The notes beneath the pieces were generated by a model. The model did no database searches. It worked only from the letters and a program-made list of their open reading frames with translations, and was not told the DNA's origin. A program made the translations under genes and the position numbers. 64,000 bases of DNA from Solicoccozyma terricola (lineage: Eukaryota; Basidiomycota; Tremellomycetes; Filobasidiales; Piskurozymaceae): contig BCLD01000016.1 of assembly GCA_001600875.1 (NCBI GenBank), forward strand, positions 159,658 through 223,657. The letters run 5' to 3'. Position 1 is the stretch's first letter. Every line of letters starts with the position of its first letter. Positions 31,983 through 44,579 of this stretch are shown here, piece after piece.

Positions 31983-33067
31983 ATGCCTGTTCTGTTCTGT
32001 AAGCAATGGTGAGTCGTTGGAGAATGATGGGTAGGGTCTGGATTACCCTTTTGGAGTGTGCGGTCGTTGATTCGAGGGCCTTCTGTTCAGCTCGAATTTG
32101 CTTTATCCAAAGGTGAGATGAATTGGGGGGGGGGGGGGGCGTTGAGGAGAGTGGAACGCATATTGACTTTGCTTTGACGACTTCTTCTCTCCAATTGCAT
32201 CCTATTCATTCTATCGATCTCCCAATAACCATTAAACGTCATCTTCAAATTCTCTCCCTCCATCCAATCGCCCAACCCGCATAAAGGCAAAGCCTGAACT
32301 CAGAAAACTATACTACGCATGTCGGAATTGCGATTACGAGGAACCAGCGGAGAAGGATGGTTTAGTTTATAGAAACGAGTTGATGGCTGTTGTTACGTGA
32401 GTGGGGTTTTGAGCCAGGGATTGGAGGGGGTTGGGGAACGTTAGGGAATAGGATGATGGATGCGAGGTGATGAGGGGTTCAAGTGTTGAGAGAGTGTCGG
32501 GTTGACATTGGGTGGCGCGCGAGTCAGGAGTGAATGTCTGGATAACTAAGCTATCATCCCCGCTACAAGTCGCCACGACGCTGACACAAAACGTCGCATC
32601 TTGACACACTTGATACAGGGAAAAACCAGGCGTGACAGAAGACTTGCAGTTAGATCCAACATTACCACGATCGAATATGGAATGTCCGAAATGTCTGGCG
32701 AGAAGTTGCGTTTATTTCCAAGATCAATCGAAGCGACAAATCACCAACATGTGAGTGTGATGCGTGAAGATTGTTTTTGCAGAATCGTACAACTGATCTT
32801 TCAACCCGCCTCCCCCCCCTTCCCCCACCCAGGCGTTTATTCTACAAATGCATCGCATGCGGAGAAGTCTTCCAAGATCGTAAAGCCGACGAATCCGATT
32901 CCAAAAACACTGAAAGAGCACGACGAGCTGAACGAATACGAGATAAAGCTGCGAATGATAAGAAGAAGAGTGGTGGTGGGGATGGTGCACCGACTGATTC
33001 ACAAGGTGGTGGGGAGAAAAAACCGGTGATTCAGACTGGACAGGAAGATAGTGATTCGGATTATTGA
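31983..33067 (+). CDS. RPB9: RNA polymerase II subunit Rpb9
   Basis: Rpb9 is a small two-zinc-ribbon subunit of RNA polymerase II that supports fidelity and transcript cleavage. Exon 1 (31983-32008, 26 nt) and exon 2 (32091-32112, 22 nt) join to read MPVLFCKQCSNLLYPK. Exon 3 begins at 32287 and gives AKPELRKLYYACRNCDYEEP. Exon 4 begins at 32619 (EKPGVTEDLQLDPTLP, NMECPKCLARSCVYFQDQ) and the last exon reads RLFYKCIACGEVFQDR. The four Cys pairs (CKQC, CRNC, CPKC, CIAC) are all present. The protein is about 174 residues; yeast Rpb9 has 122. The extra length is a charged tail after the second ribbon, Lys/Arg/Glu-rich then ending GQEDSDSDY. Stop is TGA at 33065-33067. Confidence 0.95.
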
Positions 33068-33321
33068 GGGTGGTTGTAGGGGGATTCTCAGAGGACGTTT
33101 TGTTGTACGTTACGATACTGCATGGCAACGTTATATCATGAATGGTAAAGCCTGAAGCCCATCCTCGGGGATTCTCATCGTTGTTTCACGTGGAAGTGAA
33201 TTGTAAACAAGCACCAACAGTCCGTTCAACTCCCCCTCGACTACCTTCTGACAATGAACATGACAGTCATATGACGGACAGTATCACCATACATGGACGA
33301 GTGGAGAATTGAGTAGATGTC
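33068..33321 (+). promoter_or_regulatory. VPS15 promoter with CACGTG and TTGTAAACAAG
   Basis: CACGTG is at 33187-33192 and TTGTAAACAAG at 33201-33211, about 110-135 bp before the VPS15 ATG. GTAAACA is the core of forkhead-factor sites. The same pair of elements occurs upstream of the genes starting at 54971 and 58301. Confidence 0.55.
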
Positions 33322-36300
33322 ATGGGGAACGTATCGTCGCTGGCTAGAGCGTGAGTTGTACCGGATTGGCATTTTCAGACCGGCTGGCGGATTACTTACC
33401 CCCGCCATCATTCCCTCCTCCACGCTAGGTCAAGCGCTCTAGACTCGTATGTTGCAGAGCTGGGTAACGACATATCGTATGAGAAGAGGTGCGGGACATT
33501 TTGTATCACATATCATCCAACGCGAGTCTCCGCTGATTGTTATAAACACGGTACAGCTTATCCTCGTCACGATTCTTGAAGACTATCCTCATTCGACATA
33601 GTTATGGATTACTTGTCCTCAAGTTATTCATCAAGCCTGACCCGTCTATCTCGTTGAGACCCATACAACGTCGATTGAAGAGTAGGTTTTGGTCCGACGA
33701 AATGTGCCCATTCGGACCGCTCATCATCTTTGTGCCTTTCAGCTGAACGAGACGCCCTCAATGGCATACAGAGCGTATTGGCGTATCAGATGTTCATCGA
33801 GACGGATAAGGCTGGGTATCTCATTCGACAGTGGGCAGGATCGAGTCTGTATGATCGAATCAGGTGAGGCGTCACCGCGTGCATTTTATGCTGCACATAT
33901 CGCTGACGAGGACCCGCTTCACAGCACACGACCGTATCTCGCTCCTATCGAGAAGAAATGGATCGCTTTCCAGTTATTGAGCGCGTTGAGGGACGCTCGA
34001 GCACGAGATGTGAGACTGCTGCATGTACTCCTTACGCTCGCAATCCATTGATCACCCGTCCTCACCCTCCAGATCTCCCACGGCGATCTCAAATCTGAAA
34101 ACATCCTCATCACACCGTCCCTCTCCGTCCTCGTCACCGACTTTGCCTCTTCCTTCAAGCCCACCCTTTTACCACTCAATGACCCATCCGATTTCTCCTA
34201 TTTCTACGATTCTTCAGGCCGTCGGACATGTTACATCGCTCCAGAAAGATTCTACACGGAGGACTCTGACATTGCAGCGGAAAAGAGGATGGCAGCTTCT
34301 CAGGCAATGAATGACCTCGGATCGATGGGCGTTTCAAACGTTGGTATTGGAAAGAGGGATAGCAAGGTCACAGAGACTATGGATGTCTTCTCAGCTGGTT
34401 GCGTGTTGTTGGAGATGTGGACGGATGGAAGTGGTGTGTTTACTCTCAGTGAGCTGTATGCTTACCGGGAAGGAAATGCTGGTGGTTTGGCCATCGTTCT
34501 GGATAGTCTGCATGATCCTATCGTCAAAGTAAGGATGTTGGCTACGTAATTGGATCTGCAACGTGCTAACGTTCGACGGTGTCTGTAGGACATGTTGTCA
34601 TCGATGGTCGCCCTCGACCCATTGCAGCGACCTTCCTTTGAGCAGATCCTCTCCGACTACCGGGTCAAAGTCTTTCCCGAACACTTTTATTCGTTCATGA
34701 TGGACTACACAGCCCCTTCGCTGACAAAACCAGGAGTAGCACCTACCAAGGGCGAACAACCGAATATCGCGGAGCAGGCTGTAGGGAAAGCTGACATGGT
34801 TATCAACACTTTGAGAGATGACTGGCATGGAAGAATTAGAGCGACGCTGGAGGATGAATATGGTGAGCTAGTGAATGAGGAGGCCGGCATACAGACGGAT
34901 GCGAGCAAGAAGGTGGATGCGGGTGAGTCGGTGGGGGCCTTGTGATGGAGAGCTTCGACTCATGACGGTCAAATGGCTAGATGGTCCGGCTCTCCTCCTC
35001 CTCAACATCATCACCGCAGAGGTCCGGAACTGCGCAAGAGCCTCATCGCGCATCGGAGCATTGCAGCCTCTCCTCGACCTGTGTCGTTACATCACGGACG
35101 AGGAGGTGTTGGATCGTATCGTGCCATACATCGTCTATTTGGCCAAGGACGATGCCCCACAAGTCCGAGCAGAGAGCTGTCGCGTGCTCGTTGCTATGGT
35201 ACGTGGTTTCGTGTCAGGCTTCGCCTTTTACAAAGTTTGATCCTCCTGTGATGCATCCTCGCAGTTGGCCACTGTTTCTTCGGTCTCTGCCGCGAACAAG
35301 GACATTGTCACAGAGTATATTTTACCAAACACCAAGCACCTCTGTCAAGATGAGGATGTCTTTGTGCGATGCACCTACGCCCAACATTTACCGCTACTAG
35401 CCGAGATCGGTATGAACTTGCTGGAGATGAGTCAGGCAACGGCTGGGCTTGATGACGCGAATGCATTCGAGGTGGAAACTGGGGACATACCGGAGGTACA
35501 GGTGTCGCGGAACGTCCGCCCCCCGCACAAAACTGATCCGACGCCTTCTACTTCTAGCCCGACTACGATGCTCTCATCTCAGATTTGCACTCCGCAATCG
35601 AAGAACAGGCCGGTTCGTTACTTCTCGATCCCTCCAGCGACGTGAAGCGAGCCGCTCTCTCCAATCTCACCAGCCTGTGTCTATTTTTCGGGAGATCCAA
35701 GACCAACGACGTTCTGCTAAGTCGGATGATCACATATTTGAACGGCAAAGACTGGCGTCTACGATTTGCATTCCTAGAAAGCATTGTCAGTGTGGCCGCA
35801 CTTGTCGGCTCCACTAGTCTGGAAGAATTCGTTTTGCCATTAATGGAGCAGGCTCTTGCAGGTGAGTGCAATATTCCGAACGGCCGTGACAGTAGCGTAC
35901 TAAACATCAACGTTTGCAGACACGGAGGACTTGGTCGTGGCCCGTGTCCTGACCTCCCTTTGCAGCTTGACGGAGCTGGGTCTCTTCACAAAGCCTAGAC
36001 TGTGGGACTTTGTCTCGACAACTTATGGCTTCCTATGTCATCCTAGTCCTTGGATCCGCCAAGGTGAGGCCCGAACTTTTGTTCGTTTCATCGCGGCCTG
36101 CACTGACGCGAGGGCTGCTTTCAGCATCGGCGGCTTTCTTGTCTGTTGCCGCCAAGCACCTACCGCCCAGCGACGTATGGTGTATCATATATCCCTACAT
36201 TCGACCCCTGCTCCAAGCGGACGTGAGAGAGATGACTGATTTGGCACTTTTAGACGTCGTGAAAGACCCAGTGAGTGACCCGAGGCTCTTCAGGCGGAAA

Positions 36301-39015
36301 GATCATTGATTATAGGCACCGTCATCAGCTCAAAAGGTCGGTTCTTGAAGCCGCTCGCGCATGGGCGTCACAGAGCCTGCACGGGCCGTATTGGTCCACG
36401 TCGCGAACCCCTCGGACGTCGACAAGAGGCCGAAGTGTGTTCAAGATGAATTCGTCGCCGTCCATAAGACTACCGCCGATGACCTCGAAAGTGTAAGCGT
36501 TCCCTTGAGACAATCTTGAACGGGCACGCAGCTTACATCCCCGCCACAGGGATACTGAGAATCTTGCACTTTTGCGAGAGAGGGGATTAGAAGAGGAGGA
36601 CGAGCTCAAATTAGAAGCGCTCAAGGACCACATTGCCACGCAGGCCGCCATATCTGTCGAGTGAGTGTCAGAGTACCGGCGCTCTCATACTTGGAGCTGA
36701 ATATCACCCCCCCCCATGTCAGGCGTGGGGATGGCATCCGGCCTGCCGTTCCGATAAACAGCAGCTTTGCTGGCAAAATGGTCTCGCTGACTGATCTCCA
36801 TGTGACACCACTTACCGTATTCATTCCTCCGAATCGATCTGCTAGCGAAAGGGTCGCTAGGCAGTCGATTGCGTCGCCTCTGACCGCCGAGAGCCGCCGA
36901 ACCTCAAACATTGGCAGAGCCAGTCGCCTGATGTCAGAAGATTCGTCCGCAAGCGACAACAATCCGCTCAGCGAGGTGAAACGACGAATGGGAGGCGGCG
37001 AGACCCCGGCGGAAGGCATCACACAAGCGCTCACCGCCATGTCGAGCCCATCGTCGAGACTGGATCCAGACGTGGAGCCGGCGTCCAGCAGTCAGGCCGG
37101 ATCTGTAATTACGTCGCTGACTGAGCACGCCCATCGCTCTCCATATGCGAGGTCATCTAAAAGCCGTGTCTCACTAGGCAAGGCCGATCACAACAAGGCG
37201 GTCCCCGAGGTTAGTGCCGTGCGCGCTCTGGCTGCTGGTCAATTGGAGAGCACTCTGGATATGAATTCACTCGAAGAGGCATCGACTCCACGTTCCGGTG
37301 CGGAAACGCCCGTGTTTGGAAATGCAGTCAATCTACCGCGTCAAACTCCGTCAGCCACTGTCCCCCTCATCAGCACTTACGAGGGCCAAGACCCCGGGAT
37401 CCTGACCTTCCTACAGGAGGTCCACTCCGCCACAGTCCGCAGCAGTGCTCCCTTGGCGGAACTAGGTCCTCACATCAACCCGTCTGGCCCGCGAAAGCGA
37501 TCGACTCGCAAATCATCGGCTATCCGAAACTCTCAGTCTGGTCATGAGCCGACGTTACTTGGTAGCTACAACTCTCACGCCAAAGCCATCGTCGGCATCG
37601 TCGTCTCGCCAGACAACCTTTTCTATGCCACCGCTTCGATCGACGGCAACGTCAATATCTGGGACATTGCGAGGCTAGAGAGGAGTGTTTCCAGTAAGCC
37701 TCGCCTCACCTATGCGAGTGCAGGGAAGCGGCTGCATGCGATATGTGGAATAGAAAACTCGCATTGCGTCGCCATTTCCACCAACGATGGCTTTGAAATC
37801 GTCCGCGTATTTTCCAGCATGTCGAATGGCCACAGGCGGTATGGAAGGGTGGAACGAATGAGGACCTATCAAGCTCATGCAGACGAGGGCTCCATCCTGT
37901 GTTTGCAGAATATCAAGATGCCGGACGGGGCGTCCAGCATGATCTACGCTACGAGTACGGGCAAGGTGGTTGTGCTGGATCTACGATCGATGACGCCGAC
38001 CATCACAATGCAGTTACAACCTGGAGTCGGCATACCAACCACTATCTGCTGTGATAAGAAGCGGACCTGGGCAGCGGTAACCACGTCTCTTGGCCGCGTG
38101 TGTATCTTAGACTTGCGATTCGGCCTCCTGCTGCGAACCATCAGGGCGGAAGGTCTCATCACGACGACAACGATTCATCCCTCGGACGGACACGACAGGT
38201 GGCTAATGCTATCGGTAGATCAATCGGCTCCAGCACCTGACGGTCCCTTTGAACGGGTCCCGGAGCGCCTCCTCATCCAGACTTTTGACATTGCCACCGG
38301 AGAACTTGTGCAGGTGTTTGGCTCAGGGGACATTGGCCTGCATCAGGCAGGCAACGGCAACAGTCCCTCATCTTCGGTCATTATGACGCCAGCTGCAGCG
38401 ATAGCGAGGCTTCGCAAGGGAGACGACGCAGCTCGCATCACAACTGCACCGGCAACACCACTGGCAGACGACCCAGCAGAGCGACATCAAGCTATAAAGG
38501 CCGCCATCTTGACCACCGTGTACCCTACGGTTGCCACAGAACTAACTGAACAATCAGCCGGTCGCCAAAAGAGCGCTGAGGGAGCGGCAGAGTGGCTCAT
38601 TACGGGTGGCGAAGACCGGCTTGTTCGTGCCTGGAACCTGAAAGAAGTGAGAGAGAGCTTTGTGCTCACTGGAGCGAGCAGGGGGTCGGAGGTGGCGTAT
38701 CGGTGAGGTTTTTCAACTAGTCAAGGCATGCAACCATTTACTGACAATTTGGTCTGCAGATCCCTACAAGATGGATTGCCATACACCTTTGTGCAAGAAT
38801 ACTCGCGCTCCTCTAACAAGTCGTCGAGTTCCAAGTCGCGAGTATTCCAGAGCACTGGTGAGGATCTTGTGGCGGGGACCAACACTCGCCAGATCCTGTA
38901 TCCGCATTTTGACGCGATCACCGCATTGGCTTCTCTTGAGACACCGCATTCTCCTGCGACGGTGATTGTGTCTGGTGATAGGTCGGGTTGCCTAAAGGTC
39001 TGGAGGATAGATTGA
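33322..39015 (+). CDS. VPS15: Vps15 / PI3-kinase regulatory subunit 4 (kinase-HEAT-WD40)
   Basis: Vps15 is the membrane-anchored (pseudo)kinase scaffold of the Vps34 PI3-kinase complexes for endosomal sorting and autophagy. The start ATG at 33322 gives MGNVSSLARA, a good N-myristoylation signal as expected. Exons then read SYVAELGNDISYEK, LLVLKLFIKPDPSISLRP, GIQSVLAYQMFIETDKAGYL, RQWAGSSLYDRI, RPYLAPIEKKWIAFQLLS, the catalytic-loop ISHGDLKSENILITPSLSVL, VTDFASSFKPTLLP and RRTCYIAPERF. A HEAT-repeat region follows from about 34960 to 36700, with exons split by short introns. A large last-but-one exon (about 36719-38704) carries a Ser-rich linker and WD40 blades such as SHAKAIVGIVVSPDNLFYAT and GNVNIWDIARL. 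The end is SGDRSGCLKVWRID. The HGD form of the HRD motif is normal for Vps15. Confidence 0.95.
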
Positions 39016-39166
39016 GACGGGGGGAAAAGCACGGGTTATCATTCATGATTCAATTTTTTTTTTGGAAGGAGCGGTACATCGTTGTATTTGATTTCGTATA
39101 CAATGAGATATTTTGTATCCTTTTTACGTCATTGTAGTTTTGCACTGCCGGTGATCATTTCACGTT

Positions 39167-42100
39167 TCACAAACCCAGAACCAAGACAGTGCGAGATGGG
39201 AGGTAGACCTGCAGGTAGTTTGCGCGATCATTCCAGCGGAATGGCGTCGTGAAGTACTCGCTGTCCATGGCAATCCTGTCGTGGCCGCCGAACCGCTTTT
39301 CGTCGCTGTTGAGCACGATGTGATATTTTCCCGGGGTCTCAACGCCGACGCGGTAGTCGACGTAGGAATTGGAGCCATGGACTGTTGTGTGAACAGTGTT
39401 AATCATCGGCTCTGGCTTTAGGCCAGACGCCCACTCACAATTGAAGATGAAAAGCAAGCCAGCTCGCTCAAAGACTAGAACTTTGTCCGACTCATTCTTG
39501 AGGGAAATGTATGCCTGGCAGGGGAGAGGTAATTAGCACAAGACTAAATTCCATCTTGTCCGACGATATTCACCTGCGGCGCACTGAGCCAGTGATACTG
39601 GCCCTCGAGGTTGTTCATCACCTTGTCGAACTCGTACAAGTACCTGTAACGAAGCAACTGGTCGTCGATCAAGTTGAATTGCCGCCTGGCGTGGAGGAAA
39701 GAGTTGCCGTTGCCCTCGCGAGGAAAGTCCATCCATCTGCAGGTCACGGATGAGTGGGATGAAAGGGGAGGGAATAGAAACCGCCGCCGCTCACTCTGGA
39801 TGACCGAACTCGTTGCCCTCGAAGTTGAGGTAACCTTCACCGCCCAAAGCGTGGACAACAAATCTGAATGAAGATGATCGATCAGAAGTCAAGGACCCAA
39901 ATACTTTTCTCTGCACACCTACCGAATCATCTTGTGCAAAGCGAGCCCGCGATCGATGACGGGAGTGTACGGCGACAAGTCGGACATGTTGGTATCTGTC
40001 AAGTCCGCGGGTGGAGAAGAGATCAGTGCGGGTCCTGCACCTTTGACGGTTTGCACCACTCACACATCTCAGCATCCATCAACCAGAACGCCAAAGTCTT
40101 GTCACCGACGAGAGCCTGATCGTGACTCTCCGCGTACGCAATACTCTTTTCGTTGTGTCTTCGATTGGTGAGGGTGTGTGCGATGTTTGCAATATCCCAG
40201 TCCTCATCACGAGCCTCTTTGAGAAGTTTGATCCACATGTCGGGGATTGCCATAGACAGGCGGTAGTCGAAGCCGACACCGCCTTCGCGAACGGGACGAC
40301 AGAGGGCTGGCATGCCGGACACATCTTCCGCGATAGTGATGACGGAAGGGTATGTCTCGTGGAGCATCTCGTTTGCCTGCGAGGAAGGGCGGAGTGTTAA
40401 CCACCCAGTGAGGTGGAATGGTCCATGCACATCCTTCACTTACCAGCATGAGGTAGGTCATCGCCTCCAAATCGACATCTGGACCAAAGTACTCGTGATA
40501 TCCACCGGAGAATCCCACGCCCATACCATGATGAGTGTACATCATACTGGTCACTCCATCAAATCGGAAGCCATCGAACATGTACTCGTCCATCCAGAAG
40601 CGGAGATTGGAGAGGAGGAATCGGAGGACCTCGTGGCTGCCGTAGTTGAAGAGTCGGCTGGAAGGAGGGGGGGGNGGGGGGGCGGGGGGTTAGGGTTACG
40701 ACAGAACACCTCTGAGTCTTGCCTGAGCGGCACTTACGAATCCCACAACTCGTGCCTTCCCTTTCCACCCTCATGGAAATAGCAATGATCGGTTCCATCA
40801 AAGTAGTTGAGACTGAGGGGAACCAATTCCACAAATCAGCAACCCACGCCGAAATGAAAAGTTGCTTGTGAAACCCATCTATTCACCCATCTTCAGAGTT
40901 CTTGCAAGCGTGGGAATGAACGACATCGAGAAGAACAGTTAGTCCCATACCGTGCGCAGTGTCGATCAACGATTTGAGTTCCTCCGGAGTTCCTATATTC
41001 CGGGTGGATCATCGAAAATAAGCATTGGTATTGTCCCCAAGATTGCGAGCGAAAGCCAACATACCGTATCGCGACGAAGCAGCGAAGAAACTTGTCACCT
41101 GATACCCAAATGCTGTATGCAGAATAGAATATTCCCGTTTAAAACTAGAACATCAAAACCTTGCGTAGGGAGAATCGCCACACTGACAGGCATAATACGC
41201 ATGTTCCATCACTGCCATCCTATGTCCCACAACAATCATATCAGTATTCAAATAACTCCTAAAACGACCGATCGTTCGAGGAGAAAGTACCCACATCTGA
41301 ATACAATTATACCCCAATGCTTTGATCCGAGGCAACAAATTCTTCTCAAATTCCTTGTACGTTCCTACTTTTGGCTCGGGTGTTGAAATACCAACTGTGA
41401 ACAAATAGCAACAATACCAGGATGTTTTCAATATCCTCGCCCCAAGAAGGCCGGAAAACAACAATCCTCACTATGAGCTTCATAAATCTTCAATCCACCA
41501 TTCTCATTCTCCTTACTCGTCCCCTTCCTCCCATGTTTAAACAAATATTGTTCTTCCTTTGGTGGATTCCAGAATCTCGCATCGTAGATTGGAGAAATGG
41601 ATAGATCTTGAGTGACACGTTTGATCCACGGCGGTAGACGATCTATTTTCGTCCCGTTGGGAAGGGTGAATGAGACCTGTTTACGTCGATCGTGTGGGAT
41701 GAAGGTACACCGTGAGCTACTCTTCCAAAAGGCGGGAAAGAAGAAGAAAGAAAGAACATACTTTAACCATTGAATCATGTGGAATTGCACATTTTCCATC
41801 TTTAGACGCAACATAACAACTCCAGACTCCAAACTCATCCTTGACCATTGGATTCGCATCATGATTCCAACCATCTATTCACCACCAAAAACGAAAATCA
41901 GCATCCTTTCCAGTGAGAAAACGCCTCACTCCACCAACCCCCCGGAAACAAGCGACTCACTAAAATCACCAATCAACCTAGCAGCTACAACTCCAGGTGC
42001 CCATTCCGTGTACCTAACTCCATTCTTACTATCGACTTGAAATCCACGTTCTTTATAACCCTCAGAGAACTTGGCGAGTCCTCCTTCGTGTTGGTCGATT

Positions 42101-43167
42101 TGGGATTTAGCCTTGAGGGGGGGGGGGTATCGGGCTTTGATGGAGTCTGTGAATGGTTCGAGCCTGGGGGAGAAGAAGGGGGGGGGGGNNNNNNNNNNNN
42201 NNNNNNNNNNNNNNNNNNNNNNNNNNNNNNNNNNNNNNNNNNNNNNNNNNNNNNNNNNNNNNNNNNNNNNNNNNNNNNNNNNNNNNNNNNNNNNNNNNGG
42301 GGGGGGGGGGGGGGTCAGTTTAAAGATGACCAAGTAACCAAAGTAACATACCATGGATCCAACTTGACGACTCCGGATCCTACATGCGGAACCAACCCGA
42401 ACCCCGGTCGACCGACGCGAATCGAACACCGATTGCCAACACGGGTGGATTGGATGTGTGTTATGGGAGATAAGATATGGAGGAAGTAGTCGAGTATTGG
42501 ATCGATGGGTAAAGGTTTCATGTACGATAAGGATGGGGTAGGTTGATCATAGACCGATGTATCAACGAGATGAAACGACGATTCGTAAAATGACGGTTTG
42601 GGAAGGAACCCGTTGAAGACACCGAATTGAAACGGGTAGGTGATATTGAAAACCAACAAATGGAAGGAAAAAGTAGGAAAAGAAATCAAATCAGCATTCA
42701 TTCCTTATCCGGATACTCGCTTTTGATAGATTCCCCCAAACTGTCCCCGAATCGCTGAACGATATGAGACTCTGTCTGAATCGCAGAGATCCCAAAAGAA
42801 CCATACAACACATTCACGTTGGATACGAAGGATTTCCACTCTCCAAGCTAGTCTGTACTCTTGTCAATCGCAAGATAGAATAGTTGCATCCTAGTTCAAA
42901 CCGTCCTTTCTGCCGGAAGGGGTGTAATAATAACAGAGTAGCGTAACCGACCCTAAGTTCCCAATACGACAGTCTTGACGAGGTTGTAGTTATCCGTTAT
43001 ATCAACGAAAGACACACCGCATGCCCTATCCACGCATCTCCACCATCTTCACTCCAACCCACACACGCTCAACAATCCCAACCGCACACCGAGATCCAAA
43101 CGCGGAAGGAACCCGTCTGAATTCGAATACTCGGTCTCCACACGACCCACTCACCATCTGCCGGCAT
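39167..43167 (-). CDS. GLC3: 1,4-alpha-glucan (glycogen) branching enzyme
   Basis: This GH13 enzyme introduces alpha-1,6 branches into glycogen. I place the start at 43167: a 13-nt exon (MPAD + G) joins at 42382 to SGVVKLDPW and then [15 protein letters not shown], giving the normal fungal N-terminus. The CBM48-like part includes [17 protein letters not shown] and [19 protein letters not shown]. Catalytic-domain landmarks are [31 protein letters not shown] (nucleophile Asp), [18 protein letters not shown] (acid/base Glu), [14 protein letters not shown] and EFGHPE. The C-terminal beta domain ends [12 protein letters not shown] at 39167. Intron 1 spans roughly 780 bp, very long for this genome. 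The next intron holds a 110-N gap (42189-42298). A single N at 40675 is also intronic. The gene is divergent from SSC1. Confidence 0.93.
42179..42314. repeat. poly-G tract with 110-N gap (42189-42298)
   Basis: G-runs of about 10 and 16 flank the N block. It lies in a GLC3 intron directly upstream of the acceptor on the minus strand, where it reads as poly-C followed by TTCTTCTCCCCCAG. Exons on both sides join in frame. Confidence 0.9.
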
Positions 43168-43691
43168 GACGATCCCATTTGGACCTATAAAAGTAGCCAT
43201 ATCTCGGAGTACTATCTGTTTTTTGAGTAGGATGTGAGGATTAGGATGAGGAAGGGGGATGGGGGATGGGGGATGGATTCCTGGGATGGAATGGAATGGG
43301 GGATGGCGCCCCACGACGTAGTGACACGTGATGCGAGGGGGGGAAGCTAGTATGCGGTATTACGTCATTATGACACAGGGGGCGGACATGGGGACAAAGA
43401 TGTCCGTCTACGGCCGTCTATGTCCGCTCAACTCCCTTTCTCACGGCGAATTTGCGAGAAACGGGGGTCCGGATTACACGTCATTTGGGGCGTTGGGGGG
43501 GCGACATAATCCCCTCCCCCCTCAGACTTTTTCGGCCAAGTGGCCACTGCCATCCACTCGACCATCGACCATCGATTCTGCTTCATCGTATCATATACAC
43601 ACATCTACCGTCTTACCCCATCCACCACTTGGGATCTCAAACATCTACATCTACCACCGATATCTGCTTTTTGAGGACTTGATTTGATAAT
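43168..43691. promoter_or_regulatory. divergent GLC3/SSC1 promoter
   Basis: These 524 bp separate two start codons. CACGTG is at about 43326-43331 within GTGACACGTGATG. A cluster of GGACA/TGTCCG words occupies 43383-43432. TTC and GAA trinucleotides occur near 43438-43464 but do not form a convincing contiguous heat-shock element. Confidence 0.5.
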
Positions 43692-44512
43692 ATGTTCGCT
43701 GTTACGAAAGCTTTAAGGGTTGGATCGGCGAGGAGTGCGGTTAGGGGTGTTGCAGTGAGTGTTTTTTTTCGAGCGTTACTACTGGCTCTTTTCTGCGAGT
43801 GCGGCGAGCACCACTCTTTCTTCATTCTTCGCGAGTGAAGCGAGCACTCATTTCTTCGTGGTTGTCGTCTCGCGAACGGAGTGGGGACTACTTTCTTCTG
43901 CGAGCGGAGCGAGCACTACTTTCTTCCTTGTTTCGCGAGCGAAGCGAGCACTCACCTCTTCGCGGAACGAAAGATGATTGTCTGTTGCGAACGTAGTTAG
44001 CACTACCCTCTTCTGCGAGCCGAGTGAGCAATCGAAGAATATGGGAAAGAACAAGGCGGAATCTATACCGACCAAGATCCCCAAGGTCAACCGACTATGG
44101 GCCTCGGTTGGATATTCTATAGAATCCTAGAATAGGATGCAGTGAGATCGGACGGGAGAGGACATCGTTTAGATCGAATGAATGGAATAACGGCGGCCGG
44201 GGCAGATGGAAAAAAAAAACGGGAAATCGATATCTAATACTGACATTTTCCACCCCCTTTTTCCCCTCCACTGCCTTCCTACATCTAGCGAACCACACCG
44301 GCCTTGGCACGAGCTATGAATTCGAAAGTTAACGGTCCAGTTATCGGTATCGATTTGGGAACTACCAAGTGGGTGTTTCCCCCTCCTTTTCCCGATCCTA
44401 GTTCTCCTCGGTCATCGAAAACTGATCGATTCTTCCTCACCAATTCTCTTAATGCGTTTTTTTTAATTCCCACTCTCCTCCCACTTCCCTCCCACTTCCC
44501 ATTGTCTCTCTT

Positions 44513-44547
<35 letters not shown>

Positions 44548-44548
44548 T

Positions 44549-44579
<31 letters not shown>

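Noticed and set aside
42890..42915. TAGTTCAAACC resembling a tRNA B box in GLC3 intron 1
   Set aside because: The flanks do not pair as a T-stem and no A box lies at the right distance.
43438..43464. Heat-shock element upstream of SSC1
   Set aside because: TTC and GAA triplets are spaced 10 bp apart in mixed orientation and do not form contiguous inverted pentamers.
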